Part shown: positions 17,901-26,555 of the stretch, piece by piece
How the letters are laid out: each line of letters opens with the position of its first letter
Numbering within the stretch: the first letter of the stretch is position 1
From: Rhizobium leguminosarum bv. viciae USDA 2370
GTDB taxonomy: Bacteria; Pseudomonadota; Alphaproteobacteria; Rhizobiales; Rhizobiaceae
NCBI RefSeq assembly: GCF_002008365.1
Contig: NZ_MRDL01000001.1
Coordinates: 288,907-352,906 of the forward strand
Length of the DNA: 64,000 nucleotides
Reading direction: 5' to 3'
Notes under the pieces: generated by a model
Told to the model about the DNA's origin: nothing
Database searches by the model: none
The model's input: only the letters and a program-made list of their open reading frames with translations
Translations under genes and position numbers: made by a program

Positions 17901-17959
17901 GCCACCGGCTTGTTGCCGGTGGCGGGAAGTGATGGCCGGAAGCCCCGTCGCTTCCGGCC
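17901..17959 (-). promoter_or_regulatory. Two tandem stem-loops between glpV and glpK
   Basis: Hairpin one (17934-17959): GGCCGGAAGC and GCTTCCGGCC around a 6-base loop. Hairpin two (17901-17923): GCCACCGGC and GCCGGTGGC around a 5-base loop. Both are perfect and lie in the glpV 3-prime flank. Neither has a T run, so they look like message-stability or attenuating structures, fitting high glpV and lower glpK expression. That effect is inferred. Confidence 0.6.
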
Positions 17960-17968
17960 GGGTCCGCC

Positions 17969-19693
17969 TTACTTCGACTGCCAGCTCTTGACGAGTTCGT
18001 CGTAGTTGACCGTGACCGGCTTTTCCTTCTCGTTCTCGATCTTCAGCTGCGGTGCAAGGTTGCCCTTCTTCACCGCATCCGCGTTCCAGTAAGCGAGATC
18101 ATGCTCTTCGGCCAGTTTCGGGCCGATATCGCCCTGGACGCCCGATTTCTCGATACGGCCCATGACCTTCTCCTGCTCGCCGCAAAGAGAATCCATGGCT
18201 TCCTGCGGTGTCTTGGCGCCGGCAGCGGCGTCACCGATAGCCTGCCACCAAAGCTGAGCCAGCTTCGGATAGTCGGGAACGTTGGTGCCGGTTGGCGACC
18301 ACTGAACGCGGGCCGGCGAACGATAGAACTCGATCAGACCGCCGAGCTTCGGAGCACGCTCCGTAAAGCTCTTGTCGCGAATGGTGGATTCGCGGATGAA
18401 CGTGAGACCGAGCTGGCTCTTCTTCACGTCGATCGTCTTGGAGGTCACGAACTGTGCATAGAGCCAGGCAGCTTTCGCGCGGTCCGTCGGGGTCGATTTC
18501 ATCAGCGTCCACGAGCCGACGTCCTGATAACCAAGCTTCATGCCGTCTTTCCAGTAAACGCCATGTGGGCTCGGTGCCATGCGCCATTTCGGCGTGCCGT
18601 CCTCATTCATAACAGGCAGGCCAGGCTTGACCATGTCTGCGGTAAACGCCGTGTACCAGAAGATCTGCTGCGCGACGTTACCCTGTGCCGGCACCGGACC
18701 GGATTCCGAGAAGGTCATGCCCTGAGCTTCCGGCGGTGCGTACGCCTTCAACCAATCGAGATACTTCTGGATCGAATAGACCGATGCCGGGCCGTTGGTA
18801 TCGCCGCCACGCGCGACGCACGAACCGACCGGACGCGAGTTCTCGTCGACCTTGATACCCCATTCGTCGACCGGAAGACCGTTCGGCAGGCCCTTGTCGC
18901 CGTTGCCAGCCATCGACAGCCAGGCATCGGTGAAGCGCCAACCGAGCGACGGGTCCTTCTTGCCGTAATCCATATGGCCGAAGACCTTCTTGCCGTTGAC
19001 GTCACGGCCGGTAAAGAATTCGGCAATGTCCTCATAGGCCGACCAGTTGACCGGAACGCCCAGATCGTAGCCGTATTTCGCCTTGAAATCGGCCTTGTTC
19101 TTCTCGTCGTTGAACCAGTCGTAACGGAACCAATAGAGGTTGGCGAACTGCTGGTCGGGAAGCTGGTAGAGCTTCTTGTCCGGCGCGGTCGTGAACTTGG
19201 TGCCGATGAAGTCGTCGATATCGAGGCCGGGGTTGGTAACGTCCTTGCCTTCGCCGGCCATCCAGTCGGTCAGGTTACGCACCTGCTGATAACGCCAGTG
19301 GGTACCGATCAAGTCGGAGTCGTTGACCCAGCCGTCATACAGGTTCTGTCCGGTCTGCATCTGTGTCTGGATCTTCTCGACAACGTCACCCTCTTGAATG
19401 ACGTCGTGCGTGACCTTGATCCCGGTAATCGCAGTAAAGGCCGGAGCCAGAACCTCGGACTCATACTTGTGGGTGGTCAAGGTTTCCGAAACAACCTTGA
19501 TGTCCATCCCCTGGAAAGGCTTCGCAGCATCGATGAACCATTGCATTTCCTTTTCCTGGTCGGCGCGAGAGAGCGTCGACACGTCGCCGATCTCTTTATC
19601 CAGAAAAGTCTTTGCCTCGTCCATGCCGGCATAGGCCGACCCGGTCATGGCCAGCAGCACGGCTGCTGTCGTCGTCAATAAATGCCTTCGCAT
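17969..19693 (-). CDS. glpV: Glycerol ABC transporter substrate-binding protein
   Basis: About 574 residues, a large family 1-type extracellular binding protein. It has a signal peptide (RRHLLTTTAAVLLAMTGSAYA, cleaved before GMDEA). The start at 19693 follows GGGAGGATATC. Place in the operon and size match the binding protein of the glycerol importer described in R. leguminosarum (GlpSTPQUV). The N-terminal segment of the mature protein (AKTFLDKEIGDVSTLSRADQ) is typical of that subfamily. Being by far the largest periplasmic component, it likely needs the most message, which fits the stem-loops after it. Confidence 0.88.
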   Translation of the reverse strand: MRRHLLTTTAAVLLAMTGSAYAGMDEAKTFLDKEIGDVSTLSRADQEKEMQWFIDAAKPFQGMDIKVVSETLTTHKYESEVLAPAFTAITGIKVTHDVIQEGDVVEKIQTQMQTGQNLYDGWVNDSDLIGTHWRYQQVRNLTDWMAGEGKDVTNPGLDIDDFIGTKFTTAPDKKLYQLPDQQFANLYWFRYDWFNDEKNKADFKAKYGYDLGVPVNWSAYEDIAEFFTGRDVNGKKVFGHMDYGKKDPSLGWRFTDAWLSMAGNGDKGLPNGLPVDEWGIKVDENSRPVGSCVARGGDTNGPASVYSIQKYLDWLKAYAPPEAQGMTFSESGPVPAQGNVAQQIFWYTAFTADMVKPGLPVMNEDGTPKWRMAPSPHGVYWKDGMKLGYQDVGSWTLMKSTPTDRAKAAWLYAQFVTSKTIDVKKSQLGLTFIRESTIRDKSFTERAPKLGGLIEFYRSPARVQWSPTGTNVPDYPKLAQLWWQAIGDAAAGAKTPQEAMDSLCGEQEKVMGRIEKSGVQGDIGPKLAEEHDLAYWNADAVKKGNLAPQLKIENEKEKPVTVNYDELVKSWQSK

Positions 19694-19774
19694 GATATCC
19701 TCCCAGGGTTTTGCGATTGCAGTCTTCACGTCTCAGGCGGCCAGAAAAACCCCGGCCATCTGCATCAGTTTGCC

Positions 19775-20071
19775 TCACACGTAACGGAATACGCCGACGG
19801 CGTAGACAACGGAGAGAGCGAGAGCCCACCAGAGGCTTGATCCCGCGAGACCAAGCCAGGCAAGATGGATAAAGGCGCTGCCGAGCAGCGAAAGGAAAAG
19901 CCGATCACCGCGCGTCGTCTCGAAGCGCAGGATTCCGATCCGCGGGTTGCCGCCCGGCACGGCATACTCCCAGACCCCCATGCCGATCAGCAGCAATGCG
20001 ATAACGATGAAGAACGCGGCCGTCGGCCAGGTCCATGCCATCCATGAAAAATCGGGAAGCGAAAAGCCCAT
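19775..20071 (-). CDS. glpU: Small membrane protein of the glycerol ABC system (DUF2160)
   Basis: A 98-residue protein with three hydrophobic stretches (TAAFFIVIALLLIGMGVWEY; LFLSLLGSAFIHLAWLGLAG; LWWALALSVVYAVGVF). It starts at ATG 20071, which overlaps the glpQ stop by one base (TGATG), behind GGGGAGGG. Its position between the permease and binding-protein genes identifies it as the DUF2160 protein named GlpU in the rhizobial operon. Its role in transport is not established; a stabilising permease subunit is possible. Confidence 0.82.
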   Translation of the reverse strand: MGFSLPDFSWMAWTWPTAAFFIVIALLLIGMGVWEYAVPGGNPRIGILRFETTRGDRLFLSLLGSAFIHLAWLGLAGSSLWWALALSVVYAVGVFRYV

Positions 20072-20982
20072 CAAACCCTCCCCAGGGCGAAGCCCTTGGC
20101 GATGTAATTGCGCACAAACCAGATCACCAGCGCCCCTGGGATCAAGGTCAGAACACCCGCGGCGGCGAGCAAGCCCCAATCCATGCCGGATGCGGAGACG
20201 GTACGGGTCATGGTGGCAGCGATCGGCTTCGCGTCGGTCGTCGTCAGCGTTCGTGCGATCAGCAACTCGACCCAAGAGAACATGAAGCAGAAAAAGCAGG
20301 CGACACCTATGCCGCTCGCAATCAGCGGCGTGAAGATCTTCAGGAAAAAGCGCGGGAACGAATAGCCATCGATATAGGCCGTTTCGTCGATTTCCTTCGG
20401 TACGCCGGACATGAAGCCTTCAAGGATCCAGACCGCCAGCGGCACGTTGAAGAGGCAATGCGCCAATGCCACGGCAATGTGCGTATCGATCAGTCCAAAG
20501 GCTGAGTAGAGCTGGAAGAACGGCAGGGCAAAAACCGCCGGCGGCGCCATCCGGTTCGTCAGCAACCAGAAGAAAAGATGCTTGTCACCAAGGAACCGAT
20601 AACGGGAGAAGGCATAGGCCGCCGGCAGCGCGGCTGCCACCGAGATCACCATGTTGATCACGACATAGGTGATTGAATTGATGTAGCCGGAATACCACGC
20701 CTTCTCCGTGAAGATCGTCACGTAATTGGCGATCGTCGGGTTATGAGGATAAAGCGTCAGAGAATTGACGATTTCCGCATTGGTCTTGAAGCTCATGTTG
20801 ACGAGCCAATAGATCGGCAGCAGGAGCACGATGATATAGATCGTCGGAACCAGCCACCACCAGCGCGATTCCTCGCCGCGCCGGCGCATCAGATGGCTGA
20901 CTTCATCGGAGGAGAGACCGCTTGCGACACTGGTAACGCCTGAGATTTTTCGGCTCGCTGTCGTTTCGTTGGAGGCGCTCAT
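20071..20982 (-). CDS. glpQ: Glycerol ABC transporter permease 2
   Basis: A 303-residue MalG-type permease. A cytoplasmic N-terminus is followed by six membrane segments. The EAA loop reads EIDETAYIDGYSFPRFFLKIFTP-like near residue 200, and YSAFGLIDTHIAVALAH is family-typical. Its ATG lies directly after the glpP stop. It pairs with GlpP to form the channel in the inner membrane. Confidence 0.9.
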   Translation of the reverse strand: MSASNETTASRKISGVTSVASGLSSDEVSHLMRRRGEESRWWWLVPTIYIIVLLLPIYWLVNMSFKTNAEIVNSLTLYPHNPTIANYVTIFTEKAWYSGYINSITYVVINMVISVAAALPAAYAFSRYRFLGDKHLFFWLLTNRMAPPAVFALPFFQLYSAFGLIDTHIAVALAHCLFNVPLAVWILEGFMSGVPKEIDETAYIDGYSFPRFFLKIFTPLIASGIGVACFFCFMFSWVELLIARTLTTTDAKPIAATMTRTVSASGMDWGLLAAAGVLTLIPGALVIWFVRNYIAKGFALGRV

Positions 20983-20983
20983 T

Positions 20984-21850
20984 TCAATTCTCCGCGTCGT
21001 GGCTTGTCATGACGGTGTAGAACACCCACGAAAGCAGCAGGATGATCAGGAAATAGATCAGCGACATGGCAGCGGCCGGACCGAGGTCAAACTGTCCGAG
21101 GGCGGTCTTGACCAGATCGATCGACAGGAAAGTGGTCGCGTTGCCGGGACCGCCGCCCGTGACGACAAAAGGCTCGGTGTAGATCATGAAACTATCCATG
21201 AAACGCAGCAGCACGGCGATCAGAAGAACGCGTTTCATCTTTGGCAGCTGGATATAGCGGAATACGGCCCAACGAGACGCACCGTCGATCTTGGCTGCCT
21301 GATAGAAAGCATCCGGAATGGAAACGAGGCCTGCATAGCAGAGCAAGACGACCAGGCTCGTCCAGTGCCAGACGTCCATGATGATGATCGTCACCCAGGC
21401 GTCGAGCGGATCCTGCACATAGTTGTAGTCGATGCCGATGGCATTGAGGGAATAGCCGAACAAACCAATGTCGTTGCGGCCGAACACCTGCCAGATCGTG
21501 CCGACAACGTTCCACGGGATCAGCAGTGGTAGCGCCATCAGAACCAGGCACACCGGCACGCCGATGCCCGATTTCGGCATGTTGAGCGCAATGAAGATGC
21601 CGAGCGGGATCTCAAGAGCGAGAATGATCAACGAAAAAATTAGATTTCGCTGCAGGGCGGCCCAGAAACGGTCGGAATGCAGGATTTCGGTAAACCAGTC
21701 CGTTCCGTTCCAGAAGAACTGGTTGTTTCCGAAAGTGTCCTGAACGGAATAGTTCACAACCGTCATCAAGGGGATGACGGCCGAGAATGCCACCAGCACG
21801 AGGACCGGCAGGACCAGAAACCACGCTTTGTTGTTCCAGGTTTTTTCCAT
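20984..21850 (-). CDS. glpP: Glycerol ABC transporter permease 1
   Basis: A 288-residue MalF-type permease. The ATG at 21850 has GGAGG upstream; the longer frame to 21877 lacks one. Seen: ALNMPKSGIGVPVCLVLMAL and an EAA loop DAFYQAAKIDGASRWAVFRY. It follows glpT with two bases between. Membrane segments and length fit the family. Confidence 0.9.
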   Translation of the reverse strand: MEKTWNNKAWFLVLPVLVLVAFSAVIPLMTVVNYSVQDTFGNNQFFWNGTDWFTEILHSDRFWAALQRNLIFSLIILALEIPLGIFIALNMPKSGIGVPVCLVLMALPLLIPWNVVGTIWQVFGRNDIGLFGYSLNAIGIDYNYVQDPLDAWVTIIIMDVWHWTSLVVLLCYAGLVSIPDAFYQAAKIDGASRWAVFRYIQLPKMKRVLLIAVLLRFMDSFMIYTEPFVVTGGGPGNATTFLSIDLVKTALGQFDLGPAAAMSLIYFLIILLLSWVFYTVMTSHDAEN

Positions 21851-21852
21851 GA

Positions 21853-22923
21853 TCAAGCCTCCGGTCCGGCGCGCCAAGAGTCGGCATAGATACTGATACC
21901 CGACGGCTCGAAGGTTACCCGGGGATCAGCCGGAATGTCCCCGTCTTCAGGGACGACGATCGCGATCGGCTGGCCGGCAAACTGCGCGCGGACGATCTTC
22001 TGCCGGCCGATATCTTCCACCTTGCTCACGGTCACAGGCATGCCCTCGCGGCCGACCCGGATAAACTCGGGCCGGATTCCAAGCTCTACCTTGGCCGCTG
22101 CCGAAGTCTTTGGCGCATAGTCGAGAGTCAGAGCGTGCTCGCCGACCCGAACCGTGCGGCCTTCCACCTTGGCTGGCATGAAGTTCATGCCTGGAGAACC
22201 GATGAAGTAGCCGACGAAGGTATGGCTCGGACGCTCGAAGAGCTCGGCCGGCGTGCCGATCTGCACGATCTCGCCATCGTACATCACCACGACTTTGTCG
22301 GCGAAGGTCAGCGCCTCCGTCTGGTCATGCGTGACATAGACCATCGTAAAACCGAACTGCTTATGCAGCCGCTTCAGCTGCGACCGCAGCACCCATTTCA
22401 TATGTGGATCGATAACAGTGAGCGGCTCGTCGAAGAGAATCGCGTTCACATCCGAGCGCACGAGGCCGCGGCCGAGCGAAATCTTCTGCTTTTGGTCCGC
22501 CGTCAAACCGCGCGCGCGACGCTTGGCCCAGTCTGCAAGATCAATCATCTCCAATATTTCGCGGACACGACGATCAACATCAGGCTCCGCGACTCCGCGG
22601 TTGCGCAAGGGGAAAGCCAGGTTGTCATAGACGGTCATCGTGTCGTAGATCACCGGAAACTGGAATACCTGCGCAATATTTCGCTGCTGCGTCGGCAGGT
22701 TCGTAACATCCTGTCCGTCGAAGAGAATTCGCCCTTCGGACGGCTGAATAAGGCCGGAAATGATATTGAGCAGTGAGGTCTTTCCGCAGCCTGAAGGTCC
22801 GAGCAGCGCATAGGCGCCGCCATCGTTCCACTCGTGGTGCACTTCCTTGAGAGCGTAGTCCTTCTCGCTCTTCGGGTTCGGCCCATAGGCATGTCGAATA
22901 TGATCGAGGGTGATACGTGCCAT
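21853..22923 (-). CDS. glpT: Glycerol ABC transporter ATP-binding protein with degenerate signature motif
   Basis: A 356-residue MalK-like ATPase with a C-terminal regulatory (TOBE) region. Walker A GPSGCGKTS, Q-loop AQVFQFPVIYDTMTV and Walker B AILFDEPLTVID are intact. The ABC signature is LTADQKQK in place of LSGGQ, so one of the two composite ATP sites formed with GlpS is expected to be weak. The ATG at 22923 lies nine bases behind the glpS stop. The GlpS and GlpT names follow gene order in the described R. leguminosarum operon. Confidence 0.87.
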   Translation of the reverse strand: MARITLDHIRHAYGPNPKSEKDYALKEVHHEWNDGGAYALLGPSGCGKTSLLNIISGLIQPSEGRILFDGQDVTNLPTQQRNIAQVFQFPVIYDTMTVYDNLAFPLRNRGVAEPDVDRRVREILEMIDLADWAKRRARGLTADQKQKISLGRGLVRSDVNAILFDEPLTVIDPHMKWVLRSQLKRLHKQFGFTMVYVTHDQTEALTFADKVVVMYDGEIVQIGTPAELFERPSHTFVGYFIGSPGMNFMPAKVEGRTVRVGEHALTLDYAPKTSAAAKVELGIRPEFIRVGREGMPVTVSKVEDIGRQKIVRAQFAGQPIAIVVPEDGDIPADPRVTFEPSGISIYADSWRAGPEA

Positions 22924-22932
22924 GATTTTCTC

Positions 22933-24012
22933 CTAGCCCCTCTGCCTGGCAGTGGTGATTGCCCGGCCGTCCGCGCCGAACGCCATCAGGTGGCGCGTAT
23001 CGATGAATACGGAGAGATCCGTGTCCGGGTCGACATTGTGGATGCCGTGCGCAAGCATCACCCAGCGGGTGTCGGCAAATTGCAGATGCACGAAACTTTC
23101 CGACCCGGTGATCTCCGAAATCTGTGTCCGTGCTGTCAGCCGCGCCGAATCAGCCGTCTGGGCGGTTGGTGCAAGATGATGGGGGTGAAACGCTATGGTT
23201 GCCGGCCCGTTCGGCACATTCTGAAGATGCGGCGGCACGGCAAAAATCAGAATGCCATCGCGCAGGAAGTTGCCTTCCGATTTGACCAGATCGATAAAAT
23301 TCAGCGGCGGATCGGCAAAGGTTTTCGCCGTCGTTAGATCGACCGGATGGCGATAGACCTCGACCGTCGGGCCGAACTGCGTGATCCGGCCCTCGCTGAG
23401 CGCTGCCGTATTGCCGCCCAGCAACAAGGCTTCGGAAGGTTCCGTCGTGGCATAGACGAAGATTGCGCCGGACTGCGCGAAGATCCGCGGCAATTCCTGC
23501 CGCAGTTCCTCACGCAGCTTGTAGTCGAGGTTGGCAAGCGGCTCGTCCATCAAAACTAGGCTCGCATTCTTCACGAGCGCACGGGCAAGCGCCGTGCGCT
23601 GCTGCTGGCCGCCCGAGAGGTTGAGCGGCGTGCGATCGAGATAAGGACCGAGCTTCAGAAGTTCGGCAGCCTTGCGCACCTCCAGATCGATGGTCTTGGC
23701 ATCCTTGCCGGCAATCCGCAGCGGCGAGGCAATATTCTCGTAGACCGTCAATGCCGGATAATTGATGAATTGCTGGTAGACCATAGCGATGTTGCGCTTC
23801 TGGACAGGCATACCTGTCACGTCAGCGCCATCAAAATGGATCGTACCGGTTGTCGGCCGATCAAGGCCGGCCATCAGACGCATCAACGAGGTCTTGCCCG
23901 ACAAGGTCGGCCCAAGCAGAACGTTCAGCGTTCCTCTTTCAAAAGCAAGATCGGTCGGGTGGATATGATAGTCTCCTCCCACCATCTTTGCGGCCTTCCG
24001 CAGTTCCAGCAT
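22933..24012 (-). CDS. glpS: Glycerol ABC transporter ATP-binding protein
   Basis: About 359 residues, MalK-like ATPase. Walker A is GPTLSGKTSLM, Q-loop YQQFINYPALTV, signature LSGGQQQRTALARAL and Walker B LVLMDEPLANLD; a TOBE-type region follows. Its canonical signature contrasts with GlpT and suggests an asymmetric heterodimer. The start at ATG 24012 is inferred from homology to the mature fold (LELRKAAKMVGGDYHIHP); upstream codons overlap glpD. The gene is cotranscribed with glpD, 41 bases away. Confidence 0.87.
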   Translation of the reverse strand: MLELRKAAKMVGGDYHIHPTDLAFERGTLNVLLGPTLSGKTSLMRLMAGLDRPTTGTIHFDGADVTGMPVQKRNIAMVYQQFINYPALTVYENIASPLRIAGKDAKTIDLEVRKAAELLKLGPYLDRTPLNLSGGQQQRTALARALVKNASLVLMDEPLANLDYKLREELRQELPRIFAQSGAIFVYATTEPSEALLLGGNTAALSEGRITQFGPTVEVYRHPVDLTTAKTFADPPLNFIDLVKSEGNFLRDGILIFAVPPHLQNVPNGPATIAFHPHHLAPTAQTADSARLTARTQISEITGSESFVHLQFADTRWVMLAHGIHNVDPDTDLSVFIDTRHLMAFGADGRAITTARQRG

Positions 24013-24053
24013 TCCTGTTCCCGTGCCTCCACGCAGCGGGGACCACACGCCGC

Positions 24054-25568
24054 CTATCCGACCATCGCCGGTATGGCAGCCATGTACTCCTCCAGTGACT
24101 GAGCCTGCTCCTTCGAAAGGCGCAGACCATCCTTTGTTCTCCTCCACAGCACGTCTTCGGCGTGCCGGGCCCATTCATGTTCAACGAGATAGGTAACCTC
24201 GACCTCGTAGAGATCGCCGCCGAACAGCCGTCCGAGATCGTCGATGCCGCGGGCATCGCCGAGCAGCGCCTCGGCCCTGGTGCCATAGCGGCGCACCAGG
24301 CGGCGGGCATGCTGATCGGCGAGGAACTGATAACGCCGCTTCAGCTTGTCAACTTGTGCCTCATAGCCCCGAACCGGGAAGTCGCCGCCCGGCAGATGGC
24401 TTTTGCCCGTCCATGGGGCACCCTTGACGCCGATCGCAGCGCCGATCTTCTCCAGCGCGTGTTCGGAAAGCCGGCGATAAGTGGTGAGTTTACCGCCGAA
24501 GACGTTGAGTAGCGGCGCGGCGGCACCTTCGCCTTCCAGCTTCAGTACATAGTCGCGCGTCGCCTCCTGCGCCTTCGAGGCGCCGTCGTCATAAAGCGGC
24601 CTGACCGCTGAATAGGTCCAGACGATATCCTCCGGCCTGACGGGCTCCTTGAAATATTCCGACGCCGCATTGCAGAGGTAGACGGTCTCCTCCTCGGAGA
24701 TCCGGACATCCCGCGGATCGGCGGTATAATCGCGATCCGTGGTGCCGATCAGCGTGAAGTCGCCCTCGTAGGGGATGGCGAAGATGATGCGGTTATCGGG
24801 GTTCTGGAAGAAATAGGCTCTCACATCGTCGAATTTCTTCTTCACGACGATATGGCTGCCCTGGACGAGGCGGACATGATGGGCTTCGTTCTGGCCGAAG
24901 GCGGAACGAATGACATGATCGACCCAGGGACCGGCGGCATTGACCAGCATCCTGGCCTGATGGCTGTCATTGCGGCCGGTGACGGTATCGGTGGTTTCGA
25001 TATGCCACAGGCCATTCTCGCGCCTCGCCGACACCACTTTGGTGCGCGGCATGATGGTTGCCCCTTTGTCGGCGGCGTCGCGGGCGTTCAGTACCACCAT
25101 GCGGGCATCGTCGACCCAGCCGTCGGAATATTCGAAGGCCTTGGCAAAAAGCGCTTTCAGCGGTTTGCCGGCCGGATCGCTGCGCATGTCGAGAACGGAG
25201 GTCGGCGGCAGCAGCTTGCGGCCGCCGAGATGGTCGTAGAGGAACAGGCCGAGCCGGATCAGCCAGGCCGGACGGATCCCGCCCTTGTGGTAGGGCAACA
25301 CGAAACGCAGCGGCCAGATGATGTGCGGCGCCATCGCCCAGAGGATCTCGCGCTCCATCAGCGATTCACGCACCAGACGAAACTCGTAATGCTCAAGGTA
25401 ACGCAGGCCGCCATGGATCAGCTTGGTGGCGCCCGACGACGTACCCGAGGCGAAATCGTTCATCTCCGCCAGCGCCACCGAATAGCCACGCCCAACAGCG
25501 TCGCGCGCGATGCCGCAGCCGTTGATGCCGCCCCCGATGACGAATATGTCGTGAATATTTCGGCCCAA
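24054..25568 (-). CDS. glpD: Glycerol-3-phosphate dehydrogenase (FAD, aerobic)
   Basis: A 504-residue membrane-associated flavoenzyme that oxidises glycerol 3-phosphate to dihydroxyacetone phosphate and feeds the quinone pool. Seen: FVIGGGINGCGIARDA (FAD-binding), SSGATKLIHGGLRYLEHYEF, NAAGPWVDHV and GGKLTTYR. The start is TTG 25568, with the strong sequence GGAGGGG five bases before it. The frame opens further upstream (TTG 25607) without a ribosome site, and the 504-residue product has the family's normal length. First structural gene of the glp operon, 119 bases after glpR. Confidence 0.92.
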   Translation of the reverse strand: MGRNIHDIFVIGGGINGCGIARDAVGRGYSVALAEMNDFASGTSSGATKLIHGGLRYLEHYEFRLVRESLMEREILWAMAPHIIWPLRFVLPYHKGGIRPAWLIRLGLFLYDHLGGRKLLPPTSVLDMRSDPAGKPLKALFAKAFEYSDGWVDDARMVVLNARDAADKGATIMPRTKVVSARRENGLWHIETTDTVTGRNDSHQARMLVNAAGPWVDHVIRSAFGQNEAHHVRLVQGSHIVVKKKFDDVRAYFFQNPDNRIIFAIPYEGDFTLIGTTDRDYTADPRDVRISEEETVYLCNAASEYFKEPVRPEDIVWTYSAVRPLYDDGASKAQEATRDYVLKLEGEGAAAPLLNVFGGKLTTYRRLSEHALEKIGAAIGVKGAPWTGKSHLPGGDFPVRGYEAQVDKLKRRYQFLADQHARRLVRRYGTRAEALLGDARGIDDLGRLFGGDLYEVEVTYLVEHEWARHAEDVLWRRTKDGLRLSKEQAQSLEEYMAAIPAMVG

Positions 25569-25636
25569 TTCCCCCTCCGAGCCCGCTGTCGATTTCGCAT
25601 CGCACAAAATTTGCGCAATTGCGAAAGTAACACCAG

Positions 25637-25648
25637 TTAAAACGAAAG
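25637..25648 (+). promoter_or_regulatory. Candidate GlpR half-site upstream of glpD
   Basis: TTAAAACGAAAG lies in the 119-base gap between glpR and glpD. The identical 12-mer, on the opposite strand, recurs just upstream of glpR (26480-26491). Two copies at the two promoters of one regulon suggest a binding site for the DeoR-type regulator GlpR. AACGAATG and GCGAAAG variants occur nearby. Confidence 0.5.
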
Positions 25649-25687
25649 AGATCCGAATGTCAAACGAATGTTTCCGCAGATCCCCGT

Positions 25688-26461
25688 CTAACGGGATCGG
25701 CCATTCGTTTCGATCAGTTTCACATTGTTTTCCAGGCAGAGATTGCGGATCGACGGCACCGGACAGTGATCGGTGATGAAGGTATGAACCTGGGACAGCT
25801 GGCCGATCCTGACCGGGGCGGTACGTTCGAACTTCGTCGAATCGGCTACGAGAATGACATGTCGGGCATTGGCGATGATTGCTTGAGCGACCTTCACTTC
25901 CCGAAAATCATAATCGAGAAGCGCGCCGTCTATGTCGATCGCCGAAGCACCGATCACGGCGTAATCGACCTTGAACTGGCGGATGAAATCGACGGCCGCC
26001 TCGCCGACGATCCCGCCATCCGAACCGCGTACGACCCCGCCGGCAATGACGACCTCGATTGCCGGAAAAAGACGTAACCTATTGGCAACGTTTATATTAT
26101 TTGTGATCACCATCAGCTCGTGATGGTTGGCGAGCGCCTCGCCTACCGCCTCTGTCGTCGTTCCGATATTGATGAACAGCGAGGCACCGCTTGGGATGAG
26201 CTCGACGGCCGCAATGCCGATTGCCTGTTTCTCGGAAGCGGCGATCTGCCGCCGCGCCTCGTATTTGACGTTCTCTGTCCCGCTCGGAAATGTTGCGCCG
26301 CCATGGATGCGTGTCAGTACCTGCGCGTCGCAGAGATCGTTCAGGTCCTTGCGGATCGTCTGCGGCGTCACCGAAAAGCGGGAAGCGAGCTCCTCGACCA
26401 GAACCCTGCCGCTCGATTTTGCAATCGCGACGATTTCAGTTTGTCGGTCGGTCAAGAACAT
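25688..26461 (-). CDS. glpR: DeoR-family transcriptional regulator of glycerol genes
   Basis: A 257-residue DeoR-type repressor. The N-terminal winged helix is TDRQTEIVAIAKSSGRVLVE followed by SRFSVTPQTIRKDLNDLC and IHGGATFPS. The C-terminal DeoRC sensor contains INIGTTTEAVGEAL, VIAGGVVRGSDGGIVGEAA and LVADSTKFERTAPV, the phosphosugar-binding pattern (glycerol 3-phosphate in GlpR). The start at 26461 follows GAAAGGCG. It heads the glp cluster on the same strand. Confidence 0.9.
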   Translation of the reverse strand: MFLTDRQTEIVAIAKSSGRVLVEELASRFSVTPQTIRKDLNDLCDAQVLTRIHGGATFPSGTENVKYEARRQIAASEKQAIGIAAVELIPSGASLFINIGTTTEAVGEALANHHELMVITNNINVANRLRLFPAIEVVIAGGVVRGSDGGIVGEAAVDFIRQFKVDYAVIGASAIDIDGALLDYDFREVKVAQAIIANARHVILVADSTKFERTAPVRIGQLSQVHTFITDHCPVPSIRNLCLENNVKLIETNGRSR

Positions 26462-26479
26462 GGGACGCCTTTCGATTTG

Positions 26480-26491
26480 CTTTCGTTTTAA
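26480..26491 (-). promoter_or_regulatory. Candidate GlpR site upstream of glpR
   Basis: The motif CTTTCGTTTTAA (reverse complement TTAAAACGAAAG) sits 19 bases before the glpR start. It is part of a wider inverted repeat, GCTTTC and GAAAGC spaced by eight bases (26479-26498). Same 12-mer as before glpD. Autoregulation is inferred. Confidence 0.5.
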
Positions 26492-26555
26492 AGAAAGCGA
26501 ACGGCGGCGCAATGCCTAACTGTTACCAGGCCGCCTTCACGGCCCGAATTTGACG

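Noticed and set aside
18101..19681. 526-codon plus-strand frame opposite glpV
   Set aside because: Complement of glpV with no ribosome site and no recognisable domain.
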